Below, piece after piece: positions 33,257 through 44,699 of a stretch of DNA of 64,000 nucleotides (the first letter of the stretch is position 1; each line of letters starts with the position of its first letter). The translations under genes and the position numbers were made by a program. Origin of the DNA: Xylocopa sonorina. Lineage: Eukaryota; Arthropoda; Insecta; Hymenoptera; Apidae. The stretch spans positions 620,001 through 684,000 of the forward strand of contig NW_027490253.1 in NCBI RefSeq assembly GCF_050948175.1, written 5' to 3'. The notes under the pieces were generated by a model. That model searched no databases. It was not told the DNA's origin and was given only the letters and a program-made list of their open reading frames with translations.

Positions 33257-33300
33257 TGCGAGGAGGTTGATGGGTGGCAGGCGGTACGCCTGACGTAACA

Positions 33301-36300
33301 AAATGCGACACTTCCTTTCTATGAAATTACGTTCCCAGATATCTCTGTATCGAAGCTATAGAGTCCTAATAACCCTTAAAACGCGATATCGCATCTCATT
33401 TATATGTTCCGTGATTAGATATACTATTCATTGCTGACTGTCATCTACACCTCGCATTCACTTTAAATGAACGTAAATGCGACATTTCCTTGCTAGGAAA
33501 TAGCGTCTGCAGATGTGTACTTATCGGAGAAATAGTTTTCTAATGCTACTTGATTCGCGATATCACATGTCATTTCTATGCTGCATGAAAAGATATAATA
33601 TTCATTGCTAAGTGTTATGTATTCCACGTCTACACTTCAAATGAATGTAAATGCGACACTTCCTTTCCAAGAAATTGCGTTTGCAGATGTCTATATGTCA
33701 AAGCAATAGAGTTCTAATGCTTGTTAAAACGCGATATCGCATCACAGATCTATGTTTCAGGATAAGATGAAATATTCAGTGCGATGTGTCACGTATACCT
33801 CGCAAACATTTCCAATGAATGTAAATGCGACACTTCCTTGCTATGAAATAGCATTTGCAGATGTCTACGTATCGAAGCATTAGGGTTCCAATGCTTCTCA
33901 AAACGCGATATCGCATCCCATTTCTATGTATCATGATAAGATATAATATTCATTGTGCAGTGTTATGCATACCTCGTATTCACTTCAAAAGAATGTAAAT
34001 TCGACACTTGTTTGCTAGGAAATAGCGTTTGCAGATGTCTACGTATCGTAGCAATAGTGTTCTAATGCTTCTTAAAACGCGATATTGCATGACATTTCTA
34101 TGTCTCACAATAAGGTGTACCTTTCGTTACAACAAGTTATGTATATCTCATCTAGACTTCAAAATAATGTAAATGCCACAATTCCTTGCTTCGGAGTAGC
34201 GTTCCCAGATGTCTACTTATCGATGCAATAGATTTCTAATACTTCATGTAGCTCTATATCGCTTCTCATATCTATGTCTCATGTTAAGATGCAATGTCAA
34301 CGCAAGCGTTACGTATATCTCGTCTGCACTTGAAAATAATGTAAATACCGCACTTGCTTGCTACCGAACAGCGTTTCTAGCTGTGCACGCATCGAAACAA
34401 TAATGTACTAATTCTTCAAAGAACGCTATATCGCACCTCATTTCTATGTCACATGATCGGATGTAATCTCAATGCAACTCGTTATGTATATCTCGTCTAC
34501 ACTTCAAATGAAAGTGGATGCATCACATACTTGCTACGGAACAGTGTTTCTAGGTGTCTACGATTCGACGCAAAGGAGTTCTAATGCTTCATAGAACGCG
34601 ATATAGCATTTCACATCAAAAGTTCGAAGTATGTTTGTAGATTTTAATGATCTATAAATCAGACTATGCTTACCTGCTTTTACACTGCGAAACAATGTGA
34701 TGCTACACTTCCTCGCAAGAGAATAGCGTTTCTAGATGTCAACGTGTAAAAACAACAGGGTTCTGTTACCTGATTCCGCGCGATGTCACATCTCATTTCA
34801 TTGTTCCGCGTTAAGATATAGTATTCAATGCAACGCGCTTTGTGTATCCGCATACAAAAAGAATATAAATCCCACACTTTCTTCCAACGGGATGGCGCTT
34901 CTAGGTATCTACGCTTAGAAGCAATAGAGTTCTCTTACTTCATTCCATGCGATGTCGCAACTAATTTCAATGGCGCATGATATGATGCAATATTCATCGT
35001 ATCGCGTAACGTTTATCTGTTTCTACACGTCAACAGTATAAAAATCCTACAATATACGATAAGATACGATAAGATATAATATTCATTGCGAAGTATCATG
35101 TACTCTCGTCTACACTTCAAAGGAATGTCAATGCGACACTTCCTTGCTAGGAAATAGCATTTGCAGATGGCTACGTATCGTAGCATTAGAGTTCTCATGC
35201 TTCATAATACGGGATATCGCATCTCATATCTATGTTTCATGATAAGATATAATATTCATAGCGAAGTGTCATGTAAACCTCGTATTCACTTCAAAAGAAT
35301 GTAATTGCGACACTTTCTCGCTAGGATATAGCGTTTGCAGATGTCTACGTATTGATGCAAAAAAGTTCCAATGCTTCTTAAAACGCCCTATAGCATCTCA
35401 TTTCTATGTTCCATGATACGATATGATATTCATTGCGAAGTGATATGTATACCTCGCATGCACTTCAAATGAATGTAAATGCGACACTTCCGTTCTAGGA
35501 AAAAGCGTTTACAGATGTCAACGTGTCGAAGCTATAGAGTTCTAATACATCTTAAAACGGGATACCGCATTTTGTTTCTATGTTTCATGATAAGATATAA
35601 TATTAGTTGCGAAGTGTCATGTATACCTCGTATTCACTTCAAAGGAATGTAAATGCCACCCTTCCTTGCTAGGAAAAAGCGTTTGCAGATGTCTAAGTAT
35701 CGTAGCAATAGAGTGTAAATGCTTCTTAAGACGCGATATCGCATCTCACTTCTATGTTTCTTGAAAAGGTATAATGTTCATTGCGACGTGTCATCTATAC
35801 CTCGTATTCACTTCAAAAAAATGTAAATGCGACAATTCCTAGCTAGGAAATAGGGTTTGCAGATGTCAACGTATCGATGAAGTAGAGATCTAAAACATCT
35901 GAAAACACGATATCGCATCTCATTTCTATGTTTCATGATAAGATATAATAATCACTGCGAAGTGTCATGTATACTCGTATTCACTTCAAAAGAATGTAAA
36001 TGCGACACTTCCTTGCTAGGAAGTTGCGTTTGCAGATGTCTACGCATCGAAGCAATAGAGTTCTAATGTTTCTTATAACGCGATATCGCATCTCGTTTCT
36101 ATGTTTCATGATAAGATACAATATTGGCTGCGAAGTGATATGTATACCTCGTCTGCATATCAATAGAATGTAAATGCCACACTTCCTTGCTAGGAAATGG
36201 CGTTTCCAGATGTCTACGTATTGAAGAAATAGAGTTGTAATGCTTCTTAAACAGCGATATCGCATCTCAGTTCTATGTTTCACGATAATATATAATATTC

Positions 36301-37357
36301 ATTGCGAAGTGTTATGTATACCTCGTCTACACAACAAAAGAATGTAAATGTCACACTTCCTTGCTAGGAAATCCGTTTCCAGACGTCTACGTATCGTAGC
36401 AATAGAGTTCTAATGCTTATTAAATCGCGATATCGCATATCATTTCTATGTTTCATGATAAGATATAATATTCATTGCGTAGTGTTATGTATACCTCGTC
36501 CACACATCAGAACAATGAAACTGCCAAACTTCCTCACTAGGAAATAGCGTTACCAGATGTCTACGTATCGAATCAATATAGTCCTAATGCTTCTTAAAAC
36601 GTGATATCGCCATTCATTTATATGTTTAGTGATAAGATGTAATATTCATTGCGATGTGTTATGTATACCTCGTTTACACTTCAAGAGAATGTAAATGCCG
36701 CGCTTACTTGCATGGAAATAGCGTTTCTAGATGTCTACGGATCGAAGCAATAGAGTCCTAATGTTTCTGAAAACGCGATATCGCATACCATTTCTATGTT
36801 CCATGATATGATATAATATTCATTGCGAAGTGTTATGTATACCTCGACTGCACATCAAAAGAATGTAAATGCCGTAATTCCTTGCTAGGAAATAGCGTTT
36901 CCAGATGTCTACTTATTTAAGCAATAGAGTTCTAATGCTTCTTAAAACGCTATATCGCATCTCCTATATATGTTTCACAATAAAATATAATATTCATTGC
37001 GAAGTGTTTTGTATACCTCCCCTACACTTCTAAATAATGTAAATGCCATGCTTCCTTTCAAGGAGATAGCGTTTCCACATGTCTACGTATCGAACCAATA
37101 GAGTTCCGGTGCTTCTCAGAGCGCGATATAGCACCTCAGTCCTATGTTTCACGTTAAGATATAATGTTCATTGGGAAGTGTTATGTATACCTCGTCTACA
37201 CTTCAAAAGTTTGTAAATGCCACACTTCCTTGCTAGGAAATAGAGTTTCCAGATGTCTACGCATCGAGGCAGTAGTGTTGTAATGCTTCATAAAACGCGA
37301 TATCGCATCTCATTTCTATGTATCATGATAAGATATAATATTCATGGCGAAGTATCA
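33301..37357 (+). repeat. 174-bp satellite block (forward)
   Basis: About 23 forward monomers. Most are of the common type, but 34068-35045 is a block of a different variant group copied from array I. The last switch to reverse is at about 37357 (AAGTATCATGC then AAGTAGCATTAC). Confidence 0.95.
34068..35045 (+). repeat. block duplicated from array I, with a 522-bp deletion
   Basis: It tracks 2005-2955 closely, then at about 34990-35000 switches to the equivalent of 3477-3525 (ACGTCAACAGTATAAAAATCC). The skipped interval is about 522 bp, three monomers. It then meets common-type monomers at about 35045 through a short ACGATAAG repeat. Confidence 0.85.
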
Positions 37358-37676
37358 TGCAAGTAGCATTACAACTCTATGGCTTCGATACGTAGACATC
37401 TGAAAACGCTATTTCCTAGCAAGGAAGTGTCGTATTTACATTTATTTGAAGTGTATGCGAGGTATACGTGACACTTCGCAATGAATATTATATCTTATCA
37501 TGAGACATAGAAATGAGATGCGATATCGCATTTTGAGAAGCATTAGGACTTTATTGCTACGATACGTAGACATCTGCAAACGCTATTTCCTAGCAAGGAA
37601 GTGTCGCATTTACATTCTTTTGAAGTGAATATGAGGTATACATAACACTCCACAATGAATATTATATCATATCATG
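37358..37676 (-). repeat. 174-bp satellite block (reverse), left of solo LTR
   Basis: Just under two reverse monomers. The last ends in CATG (37673-37676), which is the left half of the target duplication of the solo LTR that follows. Confidence 0.95.
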
Positions 37677-39227
37677 TGTAACGTCCGGCGTACAGCCTTC
37701 CACCCCCCAGCGCCACCCACAGCAACGGGCAGCGACGTATCTACCGCCAGCCGCATCCAAGTGCGTGGAAAGTGCGCCTCCACACACGGGAAAGCAGACC
37801 GAATGCCGAGCTAAGGCAGCCAGATATCCACGAGCACCCAGGAGATCGACCGTACGACCGCGCGACGATGCGCGCTATCGCCAGAATTGAGAGACATGCA
37901 GCCTCCAGCCGCACGAACAGATCACCGAGCATCTCACCAATTCGCCTACGCCATCCTCCCATTATTCTTATTTTGATAATGTATATGCATAAGATCGTCC
38001 TAGAATTAAGTACTCGACACGACTACTGTACATACGCAAACAACACACACATAGTTCCTAATATATCTGCGAATTCTCATAGTCATAAGTTTCGATACGC
38101 CCAAGCAACCGTCCGAAGCGCGGCTCACGCTAAACGCGAGCCGCGCCCCACTCCGACCGGCTGCCCCACTTCGCGGGCCGAGCGGCCACCCCACTCCGGG
38201 GTCCAGCGATTCTCACACCACGCGACTCGAGGAGGTCGCGGACATGCGAGCTGAAGATCAGTTCCGATCAGTCCTCCAAACCGAGGAGTTCCAATCTCGC
38301 TCTCAATGCTTCCGTGCCATTCATCACCTCAATCGGAGGCGTTTCAAAATTCTACTTTAATTCTAGTTCAAGTCAATTAATTCCAATTCTAAACGTTAAG
38401 TCTATCTTTAACTTAGCCTTAGGGTTGTCAGTGCAAGCTTAGGTTTATATTAGAATATATTTTATTTTACCTTACATCTACAAGTTTAAATTTGATTATT
38501 ATCCTCTAAATTTATTATTATCTACGAATTCTTCTACGAGCTATCGCGTGGATATCCATCATTCTAACCCAATCGCTAGTTGACCTTGGTAATCGACTGG
38601 TTAGAGCGGACCGCCGCTTAGCTTCGCCGATGCACAGCGGAAACTGCGTGCGGATATAGTCAACGTTTCACCCTTCTGGACCGATAGGCTAGAACAGACC
38701 GCCGCTTATCCGATTCGTATCCGGATTGCTGGAACTAGACGCGAATGTCTCTCAATCCAAAACGTAAAGCTCGACGTGCGGGACGGAAGAATTACCTACG
38801 CCGACCTGTGCGTGATTACGTGAGCATCGAAGCCCTTTCGTCTCTTCGTTCGAACACCACCTTTCCAGTGGCTCCTCAACAACCTGCTCCGTCGTCTTCT
38901 TCCTGCCAAGGCAAGCCGATCAGCACAGATACCCAGCTACGTTGGAGACTCACCCCTCTTACGATCTAGCCTCGCAGCCCTTACGCAGGGACGATTCCGG
39001 AAAGCGATCCCCGACAGCAACAGTATCTCAGGAAGGGATATTAAATTAACAACGATTCAAGACAGCAAAGGTAAGATCTTTCCTATTTACCGCCATCGCG
39101 TTTTAAAAGTGTCCGTTGTCCCACGAAAGGAATCCGTAACCCGTCGCAACTAAGCGTGCCGAGTCCGTTTTCTGGCTGCGTGTTATCCGCGAATAAAACG
39201 GAAATTTTCCACCCTCGCGACGTGACA
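37677..39227 (+). mobile_element. solo LTR, LTR-B subfamily 2
   Basis: 1551 bp from TGTAACGTCCGG to GCGACGTGACA, flanked by CATG on both sides (37673-37676 and 39228-39231). Joining the flanks restores a satellite monomer (TATCATGAAACATAG). It has no internal coding region, so it is a recombined solo LTR. Related to LTR-B copies 1 and 2 in the opposite orientation through AGAATATATTTTATTTTAC, CTACGAATTCTTC and the basic open frame, but much diverged overall. Confidence 0.85.
38745..38969 (+). CDS. LTR-B2-encoded basic peptide, 74 codons
   Basis: ATG in context CGCGAATGTC. The N-terminus (residues 6-24) is K-R-K-A-R-R-A-G-R-K-N-Y-L-R-R-P-V-R-D, matching the LTR-B copy 1 protein. The frame stops at 38969 while neighbouring-frame coding continues, so the C-terminus may be frameshifted. 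It lies entirely inside a solo LTR. Function unknown. Confidence 0.4.
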   Translation: MSLNPKRKARRAGRKNYLRRPVRDYVSIEALSSLRSNTTFPVAPQQPAPSSSSCQGKPISTDTQLRWRLTPLTI

Positions 39228-39231
39228 CATG

Positions 39232-41466
39232 AAACATAGAAATGAGATTCGATATCGCGATTCAAAAAGTATTAGAACTCTACTTCTACGATACATAGAT
39301 ATCTGCAAACGCTATTTCCTAGCAAGGTAGTGTCGCATTTACATTCTTTTAAAGTGAATACGAGGTATACATAACACCCCACAATGAATATTATATCTTA
39401 TCGTGAAACACAGAAATGTGATGCGATATCGCGTTTTAAGAAGCATTACAACTCTATTCCTACGATACGTAGACATCTGCAACCGCTATTTCCTAGCAAA
39501 GAAATGTCGCATTTACACTCTTTTGAAGTGAAAACGAGGTTTACATGACACTTCGCAATGAATATTATATCTTTTCATGAAACAGAAATGTGATGCGATA
39601 TCGCGTTTTAAGAAGCATCAGAACTCTATTGCTACGATACGTAGATTTCTGCAAACGCTATTTCCGAGAAAGGAAGCGTCGCATTTACATTCATTTGAAT
39701 CGTAGACGAGGAATGCATAACACTTCGCAATGAATATTAAATCTTATCATGAAACATAGAAATGAGATGCGATATCCCGTTTTAAGAAGCATTTGAACTC
39801 TATTGCTTCGATACGTAGACATCTGGAGAGGAAACGTAATTTCCTAGAAACGAAGTGTCGCATTTACATTCATTTGATGTGTAGACGAGGTATACATGAC
39901 ACTTCGCAATGAATATTATATCTTATCATGAAACATAGAAATGAGATGCGATATCGCGTTTTAAGAAGCATTAATACCCTATTGCTACGATACGTAGACA
40001 TCTGCAGACGCTGTTTCCTAGCAAGGAAGTGTCGCATTCACATTCTTTTAAGTTGAATACGAGGTACACATAAAACTGCACAATGAATATTATATATTAT
40101 CACGAGACATAGATATGAGATGCGATAACGCGTTTTAAGTAGCATTAGAACTCTATTGCTACGATACGTAGACATCTGCAGACGCTATTTGCTAGCAAGG
40201 AAGTGTCGCATTTACATTCATTTCATGTGTAGACGAGGGATACATAACACATCGCAATGAATATTATATCTTTACATGAGACATAGAAATGTGATACGAT
40301 ATCGCGGTGTGAGAAGCATTAGAACTCTATTGCTACGGTACGTAGACATCTGCAAACGCTATTTCCTAGCAAGGAAATGTCGCATTTACATTCTTATGTA
40401 GTGAATTCGATGTATATATAACACTGCACAATGAATATTATATCTTATCATGAGATATAGGAATGAGATGCGATATCGCCTTTTAAGAAGCATTAGAACT
40501 CTATTGCTACGGTACGTAGACATCTCCAAACGCTGTTTTCTAGCAAGAAAGTGTCGCATTTTCATTCTTTTTAAGTGTAGACGAGATATACATAACCCTT
40601 CGCAATGAATATTATATCTTATCATGTAGCATAGAAATGGGATGCGATATCGCGTTTTAAGAAGCATTAGAACTCTATTGCTTCGATACGTAGACACCTG
40701 GAAACGCATTTCCTAGCAAGGACGCGTGGCATTCACAATCTTTTGAAGTGTAGAGGAGGTATACATATCACTTCGCAATGAATATTATATAATATCTTAT
40801 CATGATACAAAGGATTGAGGTGCGATATCGCGTTTTAAGAAGCATTGGAACTCCATTGCTTCGATACGTAGACATCTGGTAACGCTATTTCCTAGCAAGC
40901 AGGTATGGAATTTACAATCTTTTGAAGGGTAGTCGAGGTATACATAACACTTCGCAATGAATATTGTATCTCACTATGAAATATAGAAATGAGATGCGAT
41001 ATCGCGTTTATAGAAGCATTAGAACTCTGTTGCTCCGATACTTAGACATCTGGAAACGCAATTCCTAGCAAAGATGAGTGGCATTTACATTCTTTTAAAT
41101 TGTAGACGAGATACCCATTACACTTCGCAATGAATATTATATCTTATCATGAAACAGAAATGAGATGCGATATCGCATTCTAGGAAGCATTACAACTCTA
41201 TTGCTTCGGTGTGTAGACATCTGGTAACGCATTTCCTAGCAAGGATTTGTGGCATTTACATTCTTTTCAAGTGTAGACGAGGTATACATAACACTTCGCA
41301 ATAAATATTATATCATATCATGAAACACAGAAATGAGATGCAGTATCGCGTCTTAAGATGCATTGGAAGCCTGTTGCTTCGATATGTAGGCATCTAGGAA
41401 CCCTATTCCGTAGCAAGGAAGTGTGGGCTCTACATTCTTTTGAAGTGCTTACGAGATATAGATAAC
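39232..41466 (-). repeat. 174-bp satellite block (reverse)
   Basis: About 13 reverse monomers, common type, continuing the monomer split by the solo LTR. One near 39830 carries a 5-base insertion (GGAGAGGAAACG), and one near 40790 has a TATAATATCT duplication. The block ends in a head-to-head switch at about 41466. Confidence 0.95.
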
Positions 41467-42705
41467 GCAGCTCATTTCTACGTTTCATGTCAAGATCTAA
41501 TATTCAATGCAACGCGTTATGTATTTCCCGTCTACACTTCAAAAGAATTTAAATACCACACTTCCCTGCTACGGTATAGCGTTTCAAGATGTCTACCTCT
41601 TGAGGCAAGGGAGTTCCAATGCTTCATAAAACGGGATATCGGATCTCATATCTGTGTCTCATGATAAAATGTATTATCGTTTCGACGCGTTATGTATCTC
41701 TCGTCTACAGTTCAAAAGAATATAAATGCCACACTTCTTTGCGACGGAATAGCGTTTCTGGATGTCTACGTATCGAAGCAATGCAGTTCTAATTCTTCAT
41801 AAATCGCATTGTCGCATCACATTTCCATGTGTCATGATAAGTCCTAATTCAATGTTACGCGTTAATTGTATCCAGTCAACACTTGAGAAAAATGTAAATC
41901 CCACACTTTCTTGCTACGGAACAGCGTTTCTAGATGTCTACGTTTCTAAGCAATAGAGTTCTCATGCTTCATAAATCGCGATATCGCATCTCAATTTTAT
42001 ATCTCGTGATAAGATGTAATATTCAATGGAACGCGTTAATTATATCACGTCAACACTTCAAAAGAATGTAAAGCCCACTCTTCCTTGCTACGTAATGGAG
42101 TCTCTAAATGTCTACATATCGAAGCAATAGAGTTCTAATGCTTCACAAGAAGCGGTATCCCATCTCACTTTTATGTCTATTGATTATATGTAATATTCAA
42201 TGCAGCGCGTTATTCCGTTTCTGTATATCCGTCCGGGTGAGGAAGCACGTTCGATTGCCGTTCTGGTACAGGGCAGACAATATCATGTCAACACGTCAAA
42301 AAAATGTAAAGCCCACACTTCTCTCCTACGGAATAGCGTTTTAGATGTGCACATATCGAAGCATTAGAATTCTAATGCTTCATAAAACGCGACATCGCAT
42401 CTCATTTCCATGTTTCATGATAAGATGTAATATTCAATGCAACGCGTTATGTATATCTTGTCTATACTTCACAAGAATGTAAATGCCATACTTCCATGCT
42501 ACGGAATAGCGTTTCTAGGTGTTTACGTATAGAAGCCATAGAGTTCTAATGCTTAATGAAACGCAATATCGCATCTCACTTCTACGTCTCATGATAAGAT
42601 GTAATATACAAAGCAGCGCGTTATGTATATCTCGTATACACTTCAAAGGAATGTAAATCCCACACTACATTGCGATGAAATAGCGTTTCTAGATGTCTAC
42701 GTATC
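41467..42705 (+). repeat. 174-bp satellite block (forward, ACGCGTTA variant)
   Basis: About seven forward monomers of the variant with CAATGCAACGCGTTATGTATATC and GCTACGGAATAGCGTTTCTAG. An extra ~65 bp of non-satellite sequence sits inside one monomer at about 42213-42282. Orientation flips at about 42705. Confidence 0.9.
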
Positions 42706-43299
42706 GAGATATGAGCTACAATATCGCATTTTATGAAGCATTAGAACTCTATTGCTTCGAAATGTAGACATCTAAAAGCGCTGTTCCGTAGCGGGGATGT
42801 GCGGCATTTACATTCATTAGTTGTGTAGATGAGATATACGTATCGTGTTGCATTCTTATTACATCTTATCATGCGGCATTGAAATATGATGCGACATCGC
42901 GTTGCATGAAATATTCGTAATCTAATTCTTCTAAAGAGGAGTAGGAGATGAGTATATTGCATTGCATAGGGCATTACTACTTACTTGCTTTGAAACGTTG
43001 GAGTGAAATGTGTCATCGTGATACATGAATCGTTAGAACTCTATTTCTTCGATACTTACGAATCCCATGAATCCTAAGGTTGCATGAAATGTGATGGTGT
43101 TTCATTGTGTCTGCGTGCCAATGCATGAGAGTTCTAATGCTTTATGCAACGCGGGAGCCAATCTCAGTTGTGCGTTTCAAGGTAAGTTATCTGTAATGTT
43201 CTATGCATTGCATTACAATTATCTGCATCTGCTCTTGACAGGATTGTGAGTTGTACAAATTCATGCAATGGGATAGCGCTTCAAAGTGTAATGTCATGC
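42706..43299. repeat. diverged satellite, mixed orientation
   Basis: 42706-42930 is reverse and moderately diverged, 42930-43060 is reverse and strongly diverged, and 43080-43290 is forward and strongly diverged. This resembles the decayed outer edge of array I at 4000-4400. Confidence 0.7.
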
Positions 43300-43693
43300 G
43301 TAGCTCCTGCCACCCATTCTACACATTAGCCTTCTCGCACTTCCATCATCGACCCCTGGATTCAGGGAACCTGCCGTGCTCGCATACAGCGCCGGCAATT
43401 GCAGCGTTCGCGCGCGCACACCTGCACGTGCTCACACGCACCAAGTACCGCTGTGTCACTCGAACTGACCGACCGGTACACATGGCTCGTACACACTAAG
43501 CATCGCTGTTTCAATCTCACCGGCAAGGACTACTGTCTCACTCCCACTGTCGAGTATATCTGCGTTCGGACTAACGACGAACACCCTTGTCTACCTTGCA
43601 CCAGTGATTTCGTCCTGCTAAAAGGCGCAGTGCCGCAGCCCATCACCTCAATGGGAATTCTTCCAATTCAGGGAGCCGACTTTAGTAGAACCT

Positions 43694-44209
43694 TTTTTTT
43701 TTCTTTTAACGTGGGGAAATCCTCATGGATCCGGGGTATGCCCGGGGCATACGGGGGGGTATGCTCGGGGGTATGCCCGACTCTTACCGGCTAAAACCCC
43801 ACGGTGACCTTCCTCGGCGCTGCTGGTAGGGGACCGGGAACTCTGGATGAGCACGTTCGGTCCCCTCCCGCGCCGGAGTCCTCCATGGTGACTGGAGGAC
43901 CCCCTTCCCGGAGGGGAGTGTGATCGACGAGACACATTGCCCCGTCCGAGGTAATGAGCGATGGCTGGGTCACGCAGCCACCGCTCCCGCCCCGGGGAAC
44001 GCGTGCAATGATCGGTACCATCCCCCAATCATACCGACCGCGCCCCCCGGACGACGCCCGAGCAAAGACGTGGGACATGGCCAAATAGTCCACCCCACAC
44101 GAGCATCGTCGACGCCTCGGGCCAGGCTTGGCCCGGAGAGACTGGGTGCCCTGGGTGCGTCAGACCCGATACAACGACCCGATAAATGCCCAGTCGTGGA
44201 CCCTAAGGC
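43694..44209 (-). mobile_element. 5'-truncated non-LTR retrotransposon 3' end
   Basis: 516 bp inserted in the LTR-B fragment. The target duplication is ACTTTAG[TC]AGAACCT at 43679-43693 and 44210-44224 (15 bp, one mismatch). On the minus strand the insert ends in an A-rich tail (AAAAGAAAAAAAA), so it is the 3' end of a minus-strand element. The first part has an open frame ending K-V-T-V-G-F-stop (stop near 43791), then a GC-rich 3' untranslated region with GGTTTTAGCCGGTAAGAGTC. This phrase resembles 3' regions of insect R1-clade elements from memory; the clade is tentative. Confidence 0.75.
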
Positions 44210-44246
44210 ACTTTAGCAGAACCTGTATTCTACTTTTAAGCCTCTT

Positions 44247-44265
44247 ACACACACACATACACACA

Positions 44266-44313
<48 letters not shown>

Positions 44314-44323
44314 CACACACACA
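44247..44323. repeat. CA / GCAC microsatellite
   Basis: (CA)n followed by about thirteen GCAC units and (CA)n again, within LTR-B sequence where intact copies have only short ACACAC stretches. Confidence 0.95.
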
Positions 44324-44430
44324 AGTTCATGCTATACATACTTCATTATACAATTTCATAAGTTAAACGCGAAAGACGCGCCGCTAGTCCCACCACAATA
44401 CGCGAGTCCACACTCACTGGACCACATGCT

Positions 44431-44699
44431 TTCATGATTTTTCAAGTAAATGTTTCCAACTGGTGTAAATATTAATACATATTTTATATTTTAGTTAATT
44501 CTAAATACAATATCTCCTTAAGACACACCATTACATCTAAAATCCTATCTAATTTCATATCATTTCATGATGTTTTAATTAAATATTTGAAATTGGTTTA
44601 TATAATTACATTTATCATATATTTTAGTCACTTAAATATAGATCATCCCCTCTAAATAAAAATATATAAAGTCGTTATATAAGTCGATCATTTATTTGT
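44431..44699. other. AT-rich stretch without recognisable content
   Basis: About 270 bp, with ATTTTAGTTAATTCTAAA and ATATTTTAGTCACTTAAA-type phrases. No frame, repeat or transposon end is visible. Confidence 0.4.

Larger units (their letters stand above)
31929..33300 (-). mobile_element. LTR-B copy 2, 3'-truncated
   Basis: It matches copy 1 from the equivalent of 27121 to its end, so about 310 bp of the LTR is missing on the left, where satellite abuts directly. The right junction (TGACGTAACA then AAATGCGACACTTCC) is the same as in copy 1, including the AGATATCT variant in the adjoining monomer. Copy 2 therefore arose by duplication of copy 1, or the reverse, together with flanking satellite, and not by a second insertion. 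A 17-base G run at 33240-33256 replaces GGGGA in copy 1. Confidence 0.85.
43300..44430 (+). mobile_element. LTR-B fragment, decayed, with two internal interruptions
   Basis: Recognised by CTCCTGCCACCCATT, GCGTTCGCGCGCGCACACCTGCACG, GCAGCCCATCACCTCAATGG, then AGAACCTGTATTCTAC, and finally CATAAGTTAAACGCG and CGCCGCTAGTCCCACCACAA. All are collinear with the reverse complement of LTR-B copies 1 and 2. A non-LTR insertion occupies 43694-44209 and a microsatellite has expanded at 44247-44323. It is truncated after about 44425. Confidence 0.75.

Noticed and set aside
1..43290. Regularly spaced repeats as a possible CRISPR array
   Set aside because: The repeating unit is the whole 174-bp monomer with no unique spacers, and the rest of the window is eukaryotic retroelements.
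44247..44323. GCAC/CA run as a regulatory or Z-DNA element
   Set aside because: It is a simple microsatellite expansion within LTR-B, and nothing nearby suggests regulation.
43920..44361. Plus-strand frames of 77-98 codons in the GC-rich insert
   Set aside because: The insert is a minus-strand non-LTR 3' end, and the frames run through its 3' untranslated region and the microsatellite.
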